A stretch of 64,000 bases of DNA. Origin: Lingula anatina. Its lineage: Eukaryota; Brachiopoda; Lingulata; Lingulida; Lingulidae. Shown in pieces: positions 1 to 15,391 of this stretch. The stretch covers positions 25,330 to 89,329 of the forward strand of contig NW_019775389.1 in the NCBI RefSeq assembly GCF_001039355.2, given 5' to 3'. The position numbers and the translations under genes were made by a program. Positions within the stretch are counted from its first letter, which is position 1. Every line of letters starts with the position of its first letter. A model generated the notes under the pieces. That model was not told where the DNA came from. It worked only from the letters and a program-made list of their open reading frames with translations, and made no database searches.

Positions 1-2390
1 TGTGACAGTTGTGATGTCACAATAGTGACGATCTCCTGCAGGGGGCGTGCTGTCCCCACCTGGCCTAGCTCACTCACCTGAGGTGGCCTATCTTGGCACA
101 TGAAGAGCAGACCAGGTGGAGGAAGGAAAAAACTCCGATCACAACAATATTAATATTCAACTAATAATAGAATGACCTACCGGTGGCAAAGTCAGTTGAT
201 CGGAGAGGTATTGCGTGAGCTTCAAATGCCACTATTCCTGTCCGTCTTCCTTGTTTACTGAAATACACGTTTGTAAACGGAAGTCAAGGTCATCGTTGGC
301 GCAACTACCGCAATGAGTTGAGGCGGTGCAACTAGCACAATTTCACTTATATATAGGTTTTTCCCTTATGGACTCTCCGAAAATTACCCCCCCCCCCCTC
401 AAAAAAAAAAAATAATAAATAATAATAATAATAAAATAAAAAAGAAAAGAAAAAAAGAAAAGAAAAAAAAAGAATTATAATGATCTTTCATATTTTTATT
501 GTTATAATTTAATGCAATACCTAGATCTACCACTTTTATTTATTTTGGGATAAAATATAGACTGGCCCTCTGTTTCAAGATTATAGCCTATAGGTAAAGA
601 AAAAACTCCTAGTCAGATTGGAAACATTGACACGTCTACTGTGTAATAATAATTCTCATATACAGTATATATAATTTTTTCATTTAATTTTCTTAGTGGT
701 TAAGAAACACATCATTGTTTATTATTAGTTTTTTTTATTATTAATATCATTATTATTTATCAAACACTAAATCTATTGCAACTTTCAAATTTAGGTTGAC
801 AATAAAAAAAAGAGGTGGGGGTTTGCAGAAACAAAATTTTATTTTTCATTTTTAAGCTATTCAGATATCTGACACTTGGCCAAATGTTATATATGTAAAT
901 ATAATAAATTATTTAAAATCAAAGGACAGATACTTCCTTACCATAACAGTTAACTTTTTAATTGGCCATTCACCACAGATATTTTTTTCTGTATTCATAG
1001 CATTAGACAATTGCCTTCTATGGTTCCAAGTACATTAAGTGTCTACAAACCATAAAGTTTTGAATCCGGGATTATTCGTGAGGATGTTCTTAAAACCCCA
1101 GGACATCTGAGGCATGCAAACAGAGCCACCAGCCACGTCAACTCAACACAAGGTCCAGCCGTGTCAAAATGTCCTTAGAATTGTTCAAAATGGCTTTCAT
1201 TTCTATTCAACAGCCAATTTAACATGCCCAAGATGATTTACAGTTCTCTACACCATCCATGCCAATATTTTCTCATTATGGTGTTTATTTCTTTACACAA
1301 ACAACACCACGAAGTGTTCAAGATGATATACCTGTAGGGTAATCTTAGAGAGGAGTGGGAATAACCACTGTCTTACCCCGACAAACTGGACAATTTCTCT
1401 CGATATATACACAGACATCTTGACATGAACTCCCAGTAAATCTTTCTATGGAGAAAGACACCAAGAATCAGGTCATTTCTGTTGATGCCATCAAAGCAAG
1501 CGATGATTAAAACTCATTTTGCAGTTCTTGTTACCAGCAAAGCTCAGCTGTGCTCTAGTCAAGTTTATAATGACCTGTTTAATGTTTTCATGTGTGGTGT
1601 ATTATAAAGAGTTCACTGAAATCCTCAAAATCTTCCAGACTTCTCAGCTACACGCCTGCCTAAAAGCAAATGAAAAGACAAAGTACATTAGTGTGTTAAT
1701 GATATCAATTCAAAAGTTTCAACCGTCAATTTGCTAACAACTCTAACACATTATACACTATGTGTGGCAGTACGTTAGTTATGTTACTAGTTCCAACTTG
1801 ACATACAGTGCAGTATATGAAATAAAATTCTTGAACTTTCAGCATCTTACAATTAAATGTACAAACTTTCTTTGAAAATATAGCACATATGGTGTATGTG
1901 GGCCATTCATACATTGGAAAATGACTCAAATTCATTCATTACCACATCAACGGTGCAGTTTGCCCAGAGTGACTACAAATTAAGAACTTCTAGGTTAATT
2001 AATTCATTACTTCATTAATTAAAGGGACACAAACCAGGATTTTGAATGCATTCTTAGAGCATGAATTGCTACTTGTTGATCTCACCTGAAACAATTTAAC
2101 TTTTTAAAACATAAATGGACAGATAGATACCCTAAATCAATACCATATTCACTGTCCTATTCAATCTAGGTATTCAGCCGTCTTGACAAACCCATGCTTC
2201 AGCACAGCTTTTGATTTTTCACTTTTTTCCAAACTTCTTACAGAGCTAAAGGGAATGTCAGAAAAGGAAGATTTAAGGTTGTTAAGTTGGAAGGAAAATG
2301 CCCTTTACCTTGGGGAAAATTCGCTAAATATGAATTTTGGTGGAAAAATCCTGGTTTGTGTGCTTTAAATTAAATCCATCTCCTTATTAC
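1..2390. other. Non-coding left flank, no gene recognised
   Basis: No exon was recognised here. The stretch should contain the tiny last coding exon and the 3' UTR of the minus-strand gamma-tubulin gene, because the exon ending at 2391 closes with a splice donor rather than a stop. I could not place that last exon with confidence. The region is AT-rich with a poly-C/poly-A/AAT tract near 387-478. A possible minus-strand donor (rc CTCAG|GTGAGT near 75-85) hints at an unrelated exon at the extreme left edge, but nothing supports a protein there. The short ORFs show no family resemblance. Confidence 0.4.
387..478. repeat. Poly-C / poly-A / (AAT)n low-complexity tract
   Basis: Twelve C's are followed by a run of A, then AAT units and an A/G-rich tail. 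This is simple-sequence DNA with no coding signal. Confidence 0.9.
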
Positions 2391-5127
<2,737 letters not shown>

Positions 5128-5215
5128 CTGACAATGTCAAAATAGATTAAAAATTACAACGTGAAAATGCAAAGAAACAGATTTTCTGTTGTCTCTTGTG
5201 AAATGATGGTGAACA

Positions 5216-5216
5216 N
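5216..5216. other. Single N, possible assembly join
   Basis: An ambiguous base sits 89 bp upstream of the first visible gamma-tubulin exon and 158 bp before the UBXN8 start codon. The N-terminal exons of gamma-tubulin should lie here but are absent, so the N may mark a collapsed or mis-joined gap. Confidence 0.6.
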
Positions 5217-5373
5217 ACTTGAATATAAGTAAAAGACAAGTATAAGAAAAATAACCATGTTTTGGCAGAAAATGCATTTAATGTCACATTCAATTTGGGG
5301 AAATTCCAACCTAAATTGCCTAAGCTAAGAACTTCGCGGACATGTTTACAAGTTACTTCGGTAATACATTGCG

Positions 5374-8300
5374 ATGGCTGGAAAGGACTGGTTTCTTCTA
5401 GCAGCTGTTTTGGGACTGTCGGCCATTGTTTATACCCTTGATTATGGTAATGTGGAGGGTGTGATTCGGTAGCGTTCAATATATATTTTACACCGTTTTA
5501 TATACGTAACCCTTTGTTGAGATTTTCAAACATTACAGCTTCTGCCCTTCTCCTCCTTATGTACTGTATTGCAATCCATGTAACTTTACTTTTATTTAGG
5601 CCAAGTAAGGCCAAGTGCAGGTTGTTGCAAGTCCCTTTATATTACGCAGTGACCTGGTATCCTGAAAATCCGTAAACTCCTTACCAGGTCATTTTTAAAT
5701 TTTTATCAATGACTACACTGTTGAATACAGTTCCAAGCCATGGGTATGGGATGGGCACAAGTAGGGAAACTATCAGTACTTGAGAATGACTGAAATTTTA
5801 TTCTGGGGAATCCAGTTTAGACTGTCCACACCCAGACAGGCCTTATATGTACTTAATGTTTACCTGCTTAAAATTTATTTAGAGAAAGAGCTAGGGAGTT
5901 AGTGGCATCCTGAAAAATATGTTGGTGTACATATTGTAATGATACATACATGCACATCTTTAAATTAAAATTACCCTCTACCATAGAATCATGTCCACAG
6001 ATTGACTTTTCACTAGATATTTATAGATATGCCTCTGGCTAATAAATGGCACTTTTTTCCACAGTGTTGAAGAAAGTAAAGATAATTATTCTGTAGCCCC
6101 GTAAAGGGTAAATCTTTGAGATAACGAAATATGTGTGGTACATACCAGGCTTCCGATATAATCAGGCTGCATTATATAAATTGTTAATAATAGTGATGAC
6201 ACAAGTTATATAATGAATGTCCATCAGGTAACTATAGATGACTGATAAACATTGTTGTATAATTATGTAATAATTGTTACTGTATGTTTATGGTCCGTGG
6301 CTGTAGCTATCAACACCTTTGTCCTGCACATGCCTGCATGTGGAGGTCTCTTTTGTAATCTTGAATATTGCTGAAGACAATGAACCTCCTTTTTGAACTT
6401 CTATACCCCAGCCAATGTTGACTGTGTACTGAAACTTCTTGACAGTGTATATATGAAGATGCCCTTTGCATATATAATATTTGTAGGATTAAAAAATCAT
6501 TTATTACAATTTGATGCCAAAAATTACTGTGTAAATATGACTCACTCAGTATATTGGAACATAGTTCTTATAGAGTTGATTAAAAACAGAAATGATTGGA
6601 AATTGCATGATATAATTTTATTATTTATTTCAGATCCTTATCAGCTCTTGAGTTTACTGGTACTGAGTGGCCTACGTTTCCTGATCATATCTGTGGCTTT
6701 GAGTGGTGTCCTATACATTTGTTGGAAGTATCTCAAGGGATTTTTAGAATCTAAAACAAAAGGTTTGACCAGGTTTTAGCCCCTTTCCTTCAAGGCAGAA
6801 GAACAATTCTTTATTTTTTTTATATCAAAACGAAGCAATATTTATTGTTAACAATCATTTTGGTTTAATTGGTGAACATTTAAAACGGCAATTACTTTTA
6901 AAATTGTGTTCAGATGTTTAACAAGTTGCGATGGGTTTTTATAAAAATTCATCATTTTTCTGCCATGACAGACAGTCAGTTAATAACCCTGCAATTGTCA
7001 GGTGAGCTTCTGTGTGACAAAGGTTCACTATGCCAAAGATTCACTATGCCAAAGGTCTGCTATGGCGCAGTTTCACTTTGCCTAAGGATCGCTATGCTGA
7101 ATGTCTGCTATGAAGAAGGTTCACTATTCCGAAACACACATACAGATTGATAGAGCGTAAAGGATGGTGCTTGCACACTGGTCGTAAATCCTGCAATTGG
7201 TGAAGTGCAGCTATGGCAGTTTTATTTGTAGGAATAGCCAACCCTAGTCGTAGCGAAACATTCCAAATACCAAACCCTGTCCTTTTGGCATAGCAGATCT
7301 TTGCCATAGCAAACCCTTGATTTTAAAGGTTCACAACTGCTTTTAGTGCAATTATCTGGATTTTTCAGAATAGCAAAAGCCCCTAATACATGTCAATTTG
7401 AATGAGTTAGAAAGGATTGTAGTGATTGTGAGTTATTAACTACACTGTGAAAATGGAGAAAGTCATTGACAAGCTTGAGAACTACTCGCAGTTTCAATGT
7501 TTTTAGTATATTATTATTATTATTATTATTTGTATTATTATGTTTATTTTCTGTAACAGTTGCAGACATACTGCCCACTGAAGAACAGAAATACAAAGAG
7601 AAAGAAAAGGAAACAAGACAGAAAATTCAGGAAGATTATGCAGAAAAAGTAATGTGATATTTTTCATTGAAGGATTAGACACATTTTCAGTAGAATTTGA
7701 CTACTTTAGGGCAGACAAAATTGAAGGTTGGTCAATGAGTAGCAACTGTTTTTAAACAATGTTGTTTATTAATAATAAGCATAGAAGCTAAATTTCAGGG
7801 TTTGGCTTTTCCTTTCCTTTTTTTTTTCTATCAGTCTTATTTTAGGGGAAGTAAATTTCAACATTAATGAGATATTTTTTGGGAGTAATTACAAATTTCA
7901 TCTACAATCTCTACAAAATTAGAGTCAGATGATTTTGTTTACCAATTTATCAGTTTTGTCTGGCCTTTTCATTACTTAATCTTGTATGTATTTTGTGCCA
8001 GGATTTTTATGCCAAATCAAATATTCTGCAAGAAAAAAGCAGGTGTTTAAATCGCCATGCCTTCCTGTCCATCGAAAAAAGAGATATTAGCATCACATAC
8101 TTTTAAGTTCTAAATTGGGAAAGATTTACAGCATTATAGTGCATTTTGGGACTTGAGACTTTTTCAAAGAAAATCAATATAGTATACCTTTAAAATGCAT
8201 TTGGATCACACACATATATGATGAAGGTTTACTTCAGTGTTGAATCTGCTTTTTGTGGAAAGAATGTTCCCTTTTAAAAATCATAGTGTAATTGCAGACA

Positions 8301-11300
8301 GATGAGAGGAATTAACAGATTTGGAAGGGATTTGATATTAAATATATGAAGTACAAAATTTGCATATATGTCAGTTATACTGCAATGTTTTGGGTCACCA
8401 TTCACCGGTTTAGACTTCATTTAAACACCCCAGCTGCATGAAGCCAGATACAAGTGAACTTTTATCTTATCTCACAGAAGCTGCAGCTGTTATTTATGAA
8501 CTGGAAGTTTAGTTTCTTCTTCGTGATTGATATATGTAACTAGGACGTTTAGAAAATTAAAGCATTCAACTTACGACAGTTAATATAAGAAATCTATGAT
8601 TTACACTTGGTCACCCTATGTGCAGAAACAAGTTAGGTAGTGAAAAAAGCACCAAAGAAGAGAATATGTGCTCTAAAAGTGATTTGATTTATTAATTAAT
8701 TTTAATATTAAGAAACACATTTCACGTAAAATGCATGTCACTGCCCTATCCTGGGCATGTATCATGAGTTCCGGTCTCCAGAAGACACTGCACTTGAGGT
8801 ACTTGACCAACAAGACTGCGTGGAATCATTGACAGTTCAAGGGGAGTTGGGAGGTGCACAGGGATTAGAAATATGATCGCTCGGAATGTCTTTGTGTCTT
8901 GATGTGCTTTTGATAAAGGATATGATCATCCTAATTTTAGGCTTGAGTAGTGTCAGATTGTTTTGTAGTTTACTTACAATTTTCCAACTATTAATTATTG
9001 GGAAAATGTGTTGTAGAAATTTAGAAATGCCAAGGATCCTTTACTTGAACAACTTGTATGAACAACTTTGATATATATATTGGGTTGTAAGCTAAAATAT
9101 TATACACTGTATTACAGAAAACTGCTGGAGTATGGAACTGTTTTTTTTATTATGACATACGCTGTTTGTCATGTAGTTGATGTATGTATTTTTTCACCTC
9201 TTTGTATAGCAATATAAAGGCCCATGTAGCTTTGATATAGTTCATGCAGGTAACCTATGTCCTGATGGTCTACTGTATATACAGTGACAGAATTTACTTG
9301 AATGTAGGGAAAATGTGTTTAAGGAAGTTTATTATTCCCTGTGGGTTTGTACCATGTACCATATTGTTTCTGTTGTTAATTATGAAAAGAAGGATCATGT
9401 ACTGGTAGCAGATATCATTATTATTATTATTATTAAGTAATAGAAATAGAATATGATAAAAGAAATAAATGCAAAGCCCAAAATAATGGTAGTATTATCT
9501 CTTTTCGAGCCAAAAAAAGTTTTGCCTTTGGAGGTGAACCTCTTTTAAGGTTTTTTAGTCCAAAAGGGATTATGCAACCATTTTATTTACTTATTATGTA
9601 ATAAAGAAAACTTAATGGTTTTGAAAGAAATGATGTTATAAGTTTTGTTGTGTTTCAGGCATCTGAGTATAGAAAAAATGTATTACAACCCAAAGAAGAA
9701 GCTAAACGTCAAAAGCTAGAGGAACAATACTATAGATTTGCAGGTCCAGCTTGGAAGGGAAAGGGAACACCACTTGGAGTAAGTTCAAAAATGCATGAAG
9801 TTTTTTTCATGAAAATTTGGCTTACACTTTTGTCAAAAGATGGAACCCGGCTTCTGTTAGAGCAGTGGCAGGATTATTAATAATTAATGCCTCAATAGAA
9901 GTAGTACATCTCAAATTCTCTCAATTAAATACTCAAGTGATCAACATTAACTGTACCGTCATTCTTTTTTTCATCCTCAACTTTGTCCTAATTAAGGTGT
10001 CCCCCAAAATTAATAATTTAAAACAATTGCTTATGATGGTATCTTAAAGTTACTTGTAAACATGTTTAAGTCTGCACAATATGATGTATCATTTATTCAG
10101 GATATTATTGAAGTAATCTGATCTAATTCATGCATAACCATATTTAGATTGAGACAGATGAAGAATTGGCCTTCTAAACATTTATCTTAAATTTTCTCAG
10201 ATAGATTTTTATCTTTAAGGGGAGATGCTTCTGCCTCTCTTTGCCTGGTCATATTGTAAAATCTCTGTCCACATGACAAAATATATTGACAAAGCTCATA
10301 TTCATTAGATACAATTAAAGATAGAGATAAATGCACCACTTTAACCAGATTCCGCATAAGTGCACACAACCTAGGTATTGAAACAGGTAGACATGAAAAA
10401 ATTCCCCAAGCTGACAGAATTTGCAAAAAGTGCCATTCTGGCACCCTGAGCTTCAGAGCTGACTTGACACTAACCTTTTCACTGTAGCCTATCTCCATCG
10501 TGTCAAGTAACCTCTGACCAGATTCGAGTGCCCCCGCCGCCCGCCAATCAAATTTAGAGCCCGCACTCAATGACTCATTGAACGATCTAGCCAATGAACG
10601 CGAACGAGTCAAAGCGCGCTTTGTTCAAATCCGGACCAATCAAAGATAAGGCTGAATATCAGGGACTTGCCGTAACCTGTGGGCAGCACGCAAAATACAT
10701 CATCCCTCAGTAGATAATGATGCAGGGCATCATACTGCTCTGGTTTCAATTCCGATATACTCTATGCTTTCTTTGTGTACGGTTATGCACTCGGAACCAC
10801 TCGGAACTACTCGGATGTCTCCGCACTCGACAATAACTATGTTGTTAGTATGGAGCTTGCGGAATCAGCCGAGGATTGCCGATTGACGATCAACCAATCA
10901 GCGTTTTCACCAAACTTTGGTGAAAAATTTTGAAACATGGATTCGATTGGCTTATATAAACTAGGTCAAACTATTTTCGTCAGAGGTTACTTGACACGAT
11001 GGAGATAGGCTACAGTGAAAAGGTTAGTGTCAAGTCAGCTCTGAAGCTCAGGGTGCATTCTGGTGAAATAGAAGATGAAATCCATTTCCTAGTGTCATGC
11101 CCCCTTTATACAGACCTTCGATATGATCTTTATTCAATATACAAAAAACAACATAGTCACTTTGAGCATCTTACCAGAATGGATAAATTTAAAACACTAA
11201 TGACTGGTAAGAAGAACGAACATATTATTGCTCTTGCCAAGTATTTATGGTTAGCCTTCCAAAAAAGGGACTGTGCTGCACCCATAACCAGTTGAATAGG

Positions 11301-13263
11301 TAGAGCCATTTGGGCTCTGCCAAATATGTTTTGTATTTTTTTCATACAAGGAGTCATACAATATCACTATTGATCATAATTCATATTTATATATATTTGC
11401 ATTCCTTTGTACATTTTCATCTATCCATGTAGATGCATACGTTACAATGAATAAAGTATGTATAAGTATGTATTCAAAAGGTTTAAATATGCAGGGATTA
11501 GGTAGACGGGTGGAAATTGTCAACTGACTTCTATGCTCTTATTGACCCAGTTGACATCACATTTGACACACTTACAAGATATGTATAGACTTTCCAGTGC
11601 AGGTGTCTTATCTTATTAGATAATAGAGAAAATGCCCTCGAATTTTATTCTGGTCCAGAGTGGCTGTAATTTTCCGTCACCACTTGTTTTAACAGTGATG
11701 TCTTTGAGCATGGCAGTGTTCAATGTTCCTGTGGATGGGTGGATAGAAATAACGTGTAACTTGGGGCCCTAGCAGAAGAGAACAAATAGTTTGATATTTT
11801 ATATAGAATTGGGTCAGTTTAGAAATTATGAAATTATGTATGAGATTACATAGATTATTTTATGGATAATAAATAGTCACAAAAAATCTATTTTAATGAA
11901 AATCCTTGTACACATTTTCTTACACCAACTCTTTCCACACACGTGCATTGTTTATACTTTGTCTTGAGACTGTTGAAGATAAGAATTTTTCATGAAAAAT
12001 AAAAATTCTCAACTATTTAATTTTAGAAATGTTCAACTATTTAATTTTATTTAAATGAATAAATAGTATGGAGAAGAAGGTAATGGTGCAAGCAAACACA
12101 AGGCCAATGGCAAAACTGGGAAAGATGCAGCAAAAGCCAGGAAATTGCCTGAACACCACAATCAATCAGTTATGCAAGAAAAGCCAAAGCAAAGGAAGGT
12201 AAAACTTTACCATAATGCATCTCTGGCACCCCTGCAGTAACTTTAGACCAGTTTACAAACTTGACATACATACTGCCTCTTCAGCATAAAATCTATATAT
12301 ATTTCTTTTGACATGGACCATAGTGATTATAACCGAAAATGCCTAATTAGAGTCTGTTAAGAGCTGTGTTCATTTAGGTGTGTCCAGACACATATTACAT
12401 TGACAAACTGGTTAATCTTTAAAATTTCTCCCCAGATAATCACTCTCCCAGAGGAACCCTCCCCAGGGACTCCTGACACTGTCTTCCTCTCCTTCAGGAC
12501 ACCCCTGGGGAAAATACACAGGAGACGCTTTATGCACTCAGATAAAATACAGGTAATGTTTTATTGACTGAATATGCCCTTAAGTTATAACTTTTCTTAT
12601 TTTCCCCCTGACATTTCATTATTGTTCAAATTTTAAAGTGTCATCTCTGCTTCAATAAGTGTTGTATTAAGTTTGTATTTTATCTTTTATTTCATTTGTA
12701 AAGTTTTCACTCTTCTCATTTAAAGATTCAGTTTGGTTTATAATGAGCAAAAAAATGTCAAAAGAAAAATTTCATTCAGACTAGTTAATGTTAATGGCTA
12801 TTGCCACCTCAGTTTTTGTGCAGATATGTTCTTTGCTCAGGTACTTAGATTAATTGTTATTTTTCTTTTTTTATTTAAGTTAATTAGCTTCAAGATAACA
12901 GACAATTTTAATTCTAAAGACATACTTCAGAATAAATCTACTGTACTGGCACATTTTCATGCATAATACATCAGCTTGATATACATCATTGATATATATT
13001 AACCCAGTACTGCATTGTCAGGGCTATATACATACAGTCCATTTTATTAAGTAAACATGAGCTTGTATGTCATGAATGATGAGACTCAAAATCTTCCCTC
13101 AAATGTGATGAAACTTGACATATGAAATACTATAACCAACATTTACATCATAAAAGGTTTTGTTGAATTTATGAGTATGTTTGTCAAACTGTTGGTGCAG
13201 ATTTTTTTGTGAGGTATGATGCAATACACATACGTACATATTTGTATCATACTCATTGACATT

Positions 13264-13297
<34 letters not shown>

Positions 13298-15391
13298 AGG
13301 GAAAGAGTGGAAAATACAACACTTGGAAATTTTTTTTTATAATTTCACAATCTGATATTATATTCATATTTGCATCTTACTCTTGGACACAACATCAAAC
13401 CAACCAAAAAACTAGTGAAAAAATTCACAGCTATTGGTGATTATTATTTGACTCAGGTGCCTTGTGTTGGTTATTGAACAATGTTTTATGTGGTAGCGGG
13501 AGTAGCAATAAATTTTCTGCCTATTGACCTCAAACAGTCTGTGGTGATAATAGTGTGTAGAAAAACACTTTGAGGGGGAGAGGAGGAGGTGCAACAGTGA
13601 TTGTTGCAGTTTAAGGCATTTGCCTGCAACATTTCATTACTCGTGTTTAAAATTTTATGTAATTATTATGTGGCATTGTCACAGCATCTCCTGGGTTTGG
13701 TTGACACTAGATGATAATGTGTCAGTGTCACATTAAATTCAGAGATGGTCCCAGTGGGAGGATTAATGTACATGTCTCCTATACATGTACCTGATGCATG
13801 TGAGCATGAACTACAAGCAGCTGCAGGTAGCTCACACTGACAAATAGCAATTTTACACAAGCTTTACTTTACTTTACATGTACATGAACAATAAAGATGC
13901 ATATAAAGTCAATTTTTTTGCCACAAAAACCGAACAAATGCCAGCATATAGTTTCAAGTAGTATAACTAAAGAATTACAAAAGGCATTGTTTAATTTAAC
14001 CCAAAAATGATGTTTGAACAGATTTTTCTGGTAGCATTCTATGCTAGCTGTATGTCAATGGGAAAAAAAAAGTAGGTCACGAAAGTAGGTTAAATTTCGG
14101 ACCAAAAATTTAAAGAAAGGAGCAGTCTAAAGCTCTTCTTTGGCTGATTAAGTGATCTATTCAGTTTACCCCTTGGCATGTCCAATTTATTTGAGTCGTA
14201 TAAGAAACTAGTAGAAGTGGTTTACATGTGTTACTGGGAATCCACACTCTACAGATGCTCAGTTCGTATGTACCTTTAATTTCCAGGTCCTTATTAGATT
14301 AAATGGTGTGTGTGTGTGTGTTATAACAATTTATTATGCCCACACTTGGGACAAAAGTCAGGGATCACATTATACTGCCCATGCATGTATCTTTGTGCCT
14401 TTTTGCGTCTTCTAGACCATTACATGTATGAAGTTGAAACTTTGGGCATTGATAGACTTATCATTAAAGATGTGCATGGGCACTTTGGAATTTTCGGGAG
14501 GCAGCGGGTTGGGCTGTCCCTGGGGGTGGTTGATTCTTAATTCTTTTTTACATCGTAATTTTTGCTAACTCCTCCTAAACCAATAGAGTGAGAAAGTTCA
14601 AACTTTGAGAATTGATAGACATATCATCAGAGATGTGCATGTGGGTTGGGCTGTTCCTGGATGATGATTGATTCTTAATTCTTTTCACATTGTAATTTCT
14701 GCTCATTACTCCTAGACCATTATAATGAGGGAGTTCATTATTTGGGTATTGGCAGACCTATCATCGCAGATGAACTTGGGCCCCCTTTGTGTAAGGCTGT
14801 CCCTGGGGTGGGTGATTTTAATATTCTATATTTTAACTTCAGTCATCTAGACCATATTCTAGACTATTAGAGTGAGGAAGTTTGAACTTTTTGGGATTGA
14901 TATACCAGGGATGTGAATGGGCCAGTTGTAATTTGTGTTCCTGGGGGTTGGGCTGTCCCTGGGGTTGGATGATTCTCTTTTACACTGAAGCATACTTTTT
15001 ATGTTGTTATTATGAAGATTATTTGCAACAATTTTACATATAGGACCCGAGCATTGCATAAATACCAAGGGAATGCCTCGGGTCCTTGAGGGTGAGCTAC
15101 TCGAACTTAACAATGTGGGGAAGGACGGGGTAATGTGATGGCTACCCATCAACACCATCTAGTTGTAAATTTTGCACCCTCCTCTAATAAGAAAAATTTA
15201 TCTTGCTATTTAAGGTATTATTAGACTACATCACCAAGCTTGGCTACCACCAGACTATATATACAATATCTACTACTTACCCAAGAGTGACTCTTAGTGA
15301 CCAAGCTGACTATACTCTGAAGGACCAAGGTCTCACAGTGGACATGATGCTGAACTTGGAGTTAAAGGATCCAGATATTCTACAAGATTGA
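5374..15391 (+). CDS. UBXN8: UBX domain-containing protein 8 (ER-membrane p97/VCP adaptor)
   Basis: UBXN8 is a small ER-membrane protein that tethers the AAA ATPase p97/VCP for ER-associated degradation. Seven exons join in phase: 5374-5446, 6634-6762, 7560-7648, 9659-9778, 12067-12198, 12436-12552 and 15215-15391. They encode 278 aa (human about 270). Residues about 5-22 (WFLLAAVLGLSAIVYTL) and 32-55 (LRFLIISVALSGVLYICW) are hydrophobic and match the membrane-anchored N-terminus. A charged, probably coiled-coil stretch rich in E/K/Q follows (aa 70-125; YRKNVLQPKEEAKRQKLEEQ). After a basic linker, LPEEPSPGTPDTV opens the UBX fold, which runs to the stop. The p97-contact loop usually written FPR reads TYPR here, as a conservative F-to-Y change. 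The start is the first ATG in exon 1. The 2.3-kb intron 4 and 2.7-kb intron 6 contain repeats. Confidence 0.92.
7014..7320. repeat. Imperfect short repeats with an inverted tail, UBXN8 intron 2
   Basis: Several variants of a ~15-bp unit (TTCACTATGCCAAAG, TCTGCTATGGCG, ATCGCTATGCTGAA, TTCACTATTCCGAA) run from 7022 to 7132. Near 7262-7312 the opposite-strand version appears (TTTGGCATAGCAGATC, TTTGCCATAGCAAA). The layout resembles a small non-autonomous mobile element, but no target duplication was identified. Confidence 0.5.
10442..11055. mobile_element. 614-bp DNA transposon with perfect 77-bp TIRs and 8-bp TSD
   Basis: The left arm 10442-10518 and right arm 10979-11055 are perfect reverse complements over 77 bp, beginning CACCCTGAGCTTC and ending GAAGCTCAGGGTG. 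The direct repeat CATTCTGG flanks both sides (10434-10441 and 11056-11063), as expected of an 8-bp target-site duplication. Removing the element and one repeat restores the LINE reading frame around it, so both ends are well fixed. An 8-bp duplication fits hAT- or P-type transposases, but the terminus does not settle the superfamily. No transposase is present, so it is non-autonomous. The interior carries a helicase-like coding fragment on the minus strand. Perfect arms suggest a recent insertion or gene conversion. Confidence 0.88.
10609..10752 (-). pseudogene. RecQ-like DNA helicase fragment inside the DNA transposon
   Basis: A 47-codon minus-strand stretch reads LKPEQYDALHHYLL, then LPTGYGKSLIF, then runs to a stop. 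This is the start of a RecQ-family (Q5-like) helicase: the Q-motif/motif 0 region followed by Walker A (PTGYGKS). A stop also lies in frame just upstream and there is no motif Ia or DEAH box, so no working helicase is encoded. It sits between the terminal inverted repeats of the 614-bp element, so it was either captured by the transposon or left over from a longer helicase-bearing parent element. Confidence 0.7.
13266..13296. repeat. (GT)n microsatellite, UBXN8 intron 6
   Basis: About 15 uninterrupted GT units. Confidence 0.95.
14412..14980. repeat. Four diverged tandem copies of a ~137-163 bp unit
   Basis: Each unit starts with a CTAGACCAT/CTAAACCAA-like block (14412, 14575, 14712, 14859). 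It continues with a GAGAAAGTTCAAACTTTG-like block, then ATTGATAGAC.TATCAT, and ends in GGGCTGTCCCTGGGG...GATTCTTAATT. The copies have drifted by substitutions and small gaps. They lie in UBXN8 intron 6, some 240 bp before the last exon. Confidence 0.75.

Larger units (their letters stand above)
10250..11300 (+). mobile_element. LINE (non-LTR retrotransposon) C-terminal remnant, split by an insertion
   Basis: Plus-strand translation of about 10330-10441 gives LTRFRISAHNLGIETGRH and then CKKCHSG. The same frame resumes at 11056 with HSGEIEDEIHFLVSCPLY. Together they form the C-x2-C...H...C zinc-knuckle-like tail found after the reverse transcriptase in many invertebrate non-LTR elements. The ORF continues to a stop at 11295. 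The two halves are separated by the 614-bp element described next, and the host sequence reads straight through once that insert is ignored. No 5' reverse transcriptase remains, so this is a dead fragment in UBXN8 intron 4. Confidence 0.75.

Noticed and set aside
5147-5479. 110-codon minus-strand ORF upstream of gamma-tubulin
   Set aside because: It contains an N, does not resemble the gamma-tubulin N-terminus, and is antisense to UBXN8 exon 1.
6393-6779. 128-codon ORF over UBXN8 exon 2 as a stand-alone protein
   Set aside because: Only 6634-6762 is exon, bounded by good splice sites and joining in phase with exons 1 and 3; the upstream part is intron read-through.
10187-10612. 141-codon minus-strand ORF MTRSRSLARS...
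   Set aside because: It runs through the left arm of the 614-bp transposon and antisense to the LINE fragment; the coding match is on the plus strand.
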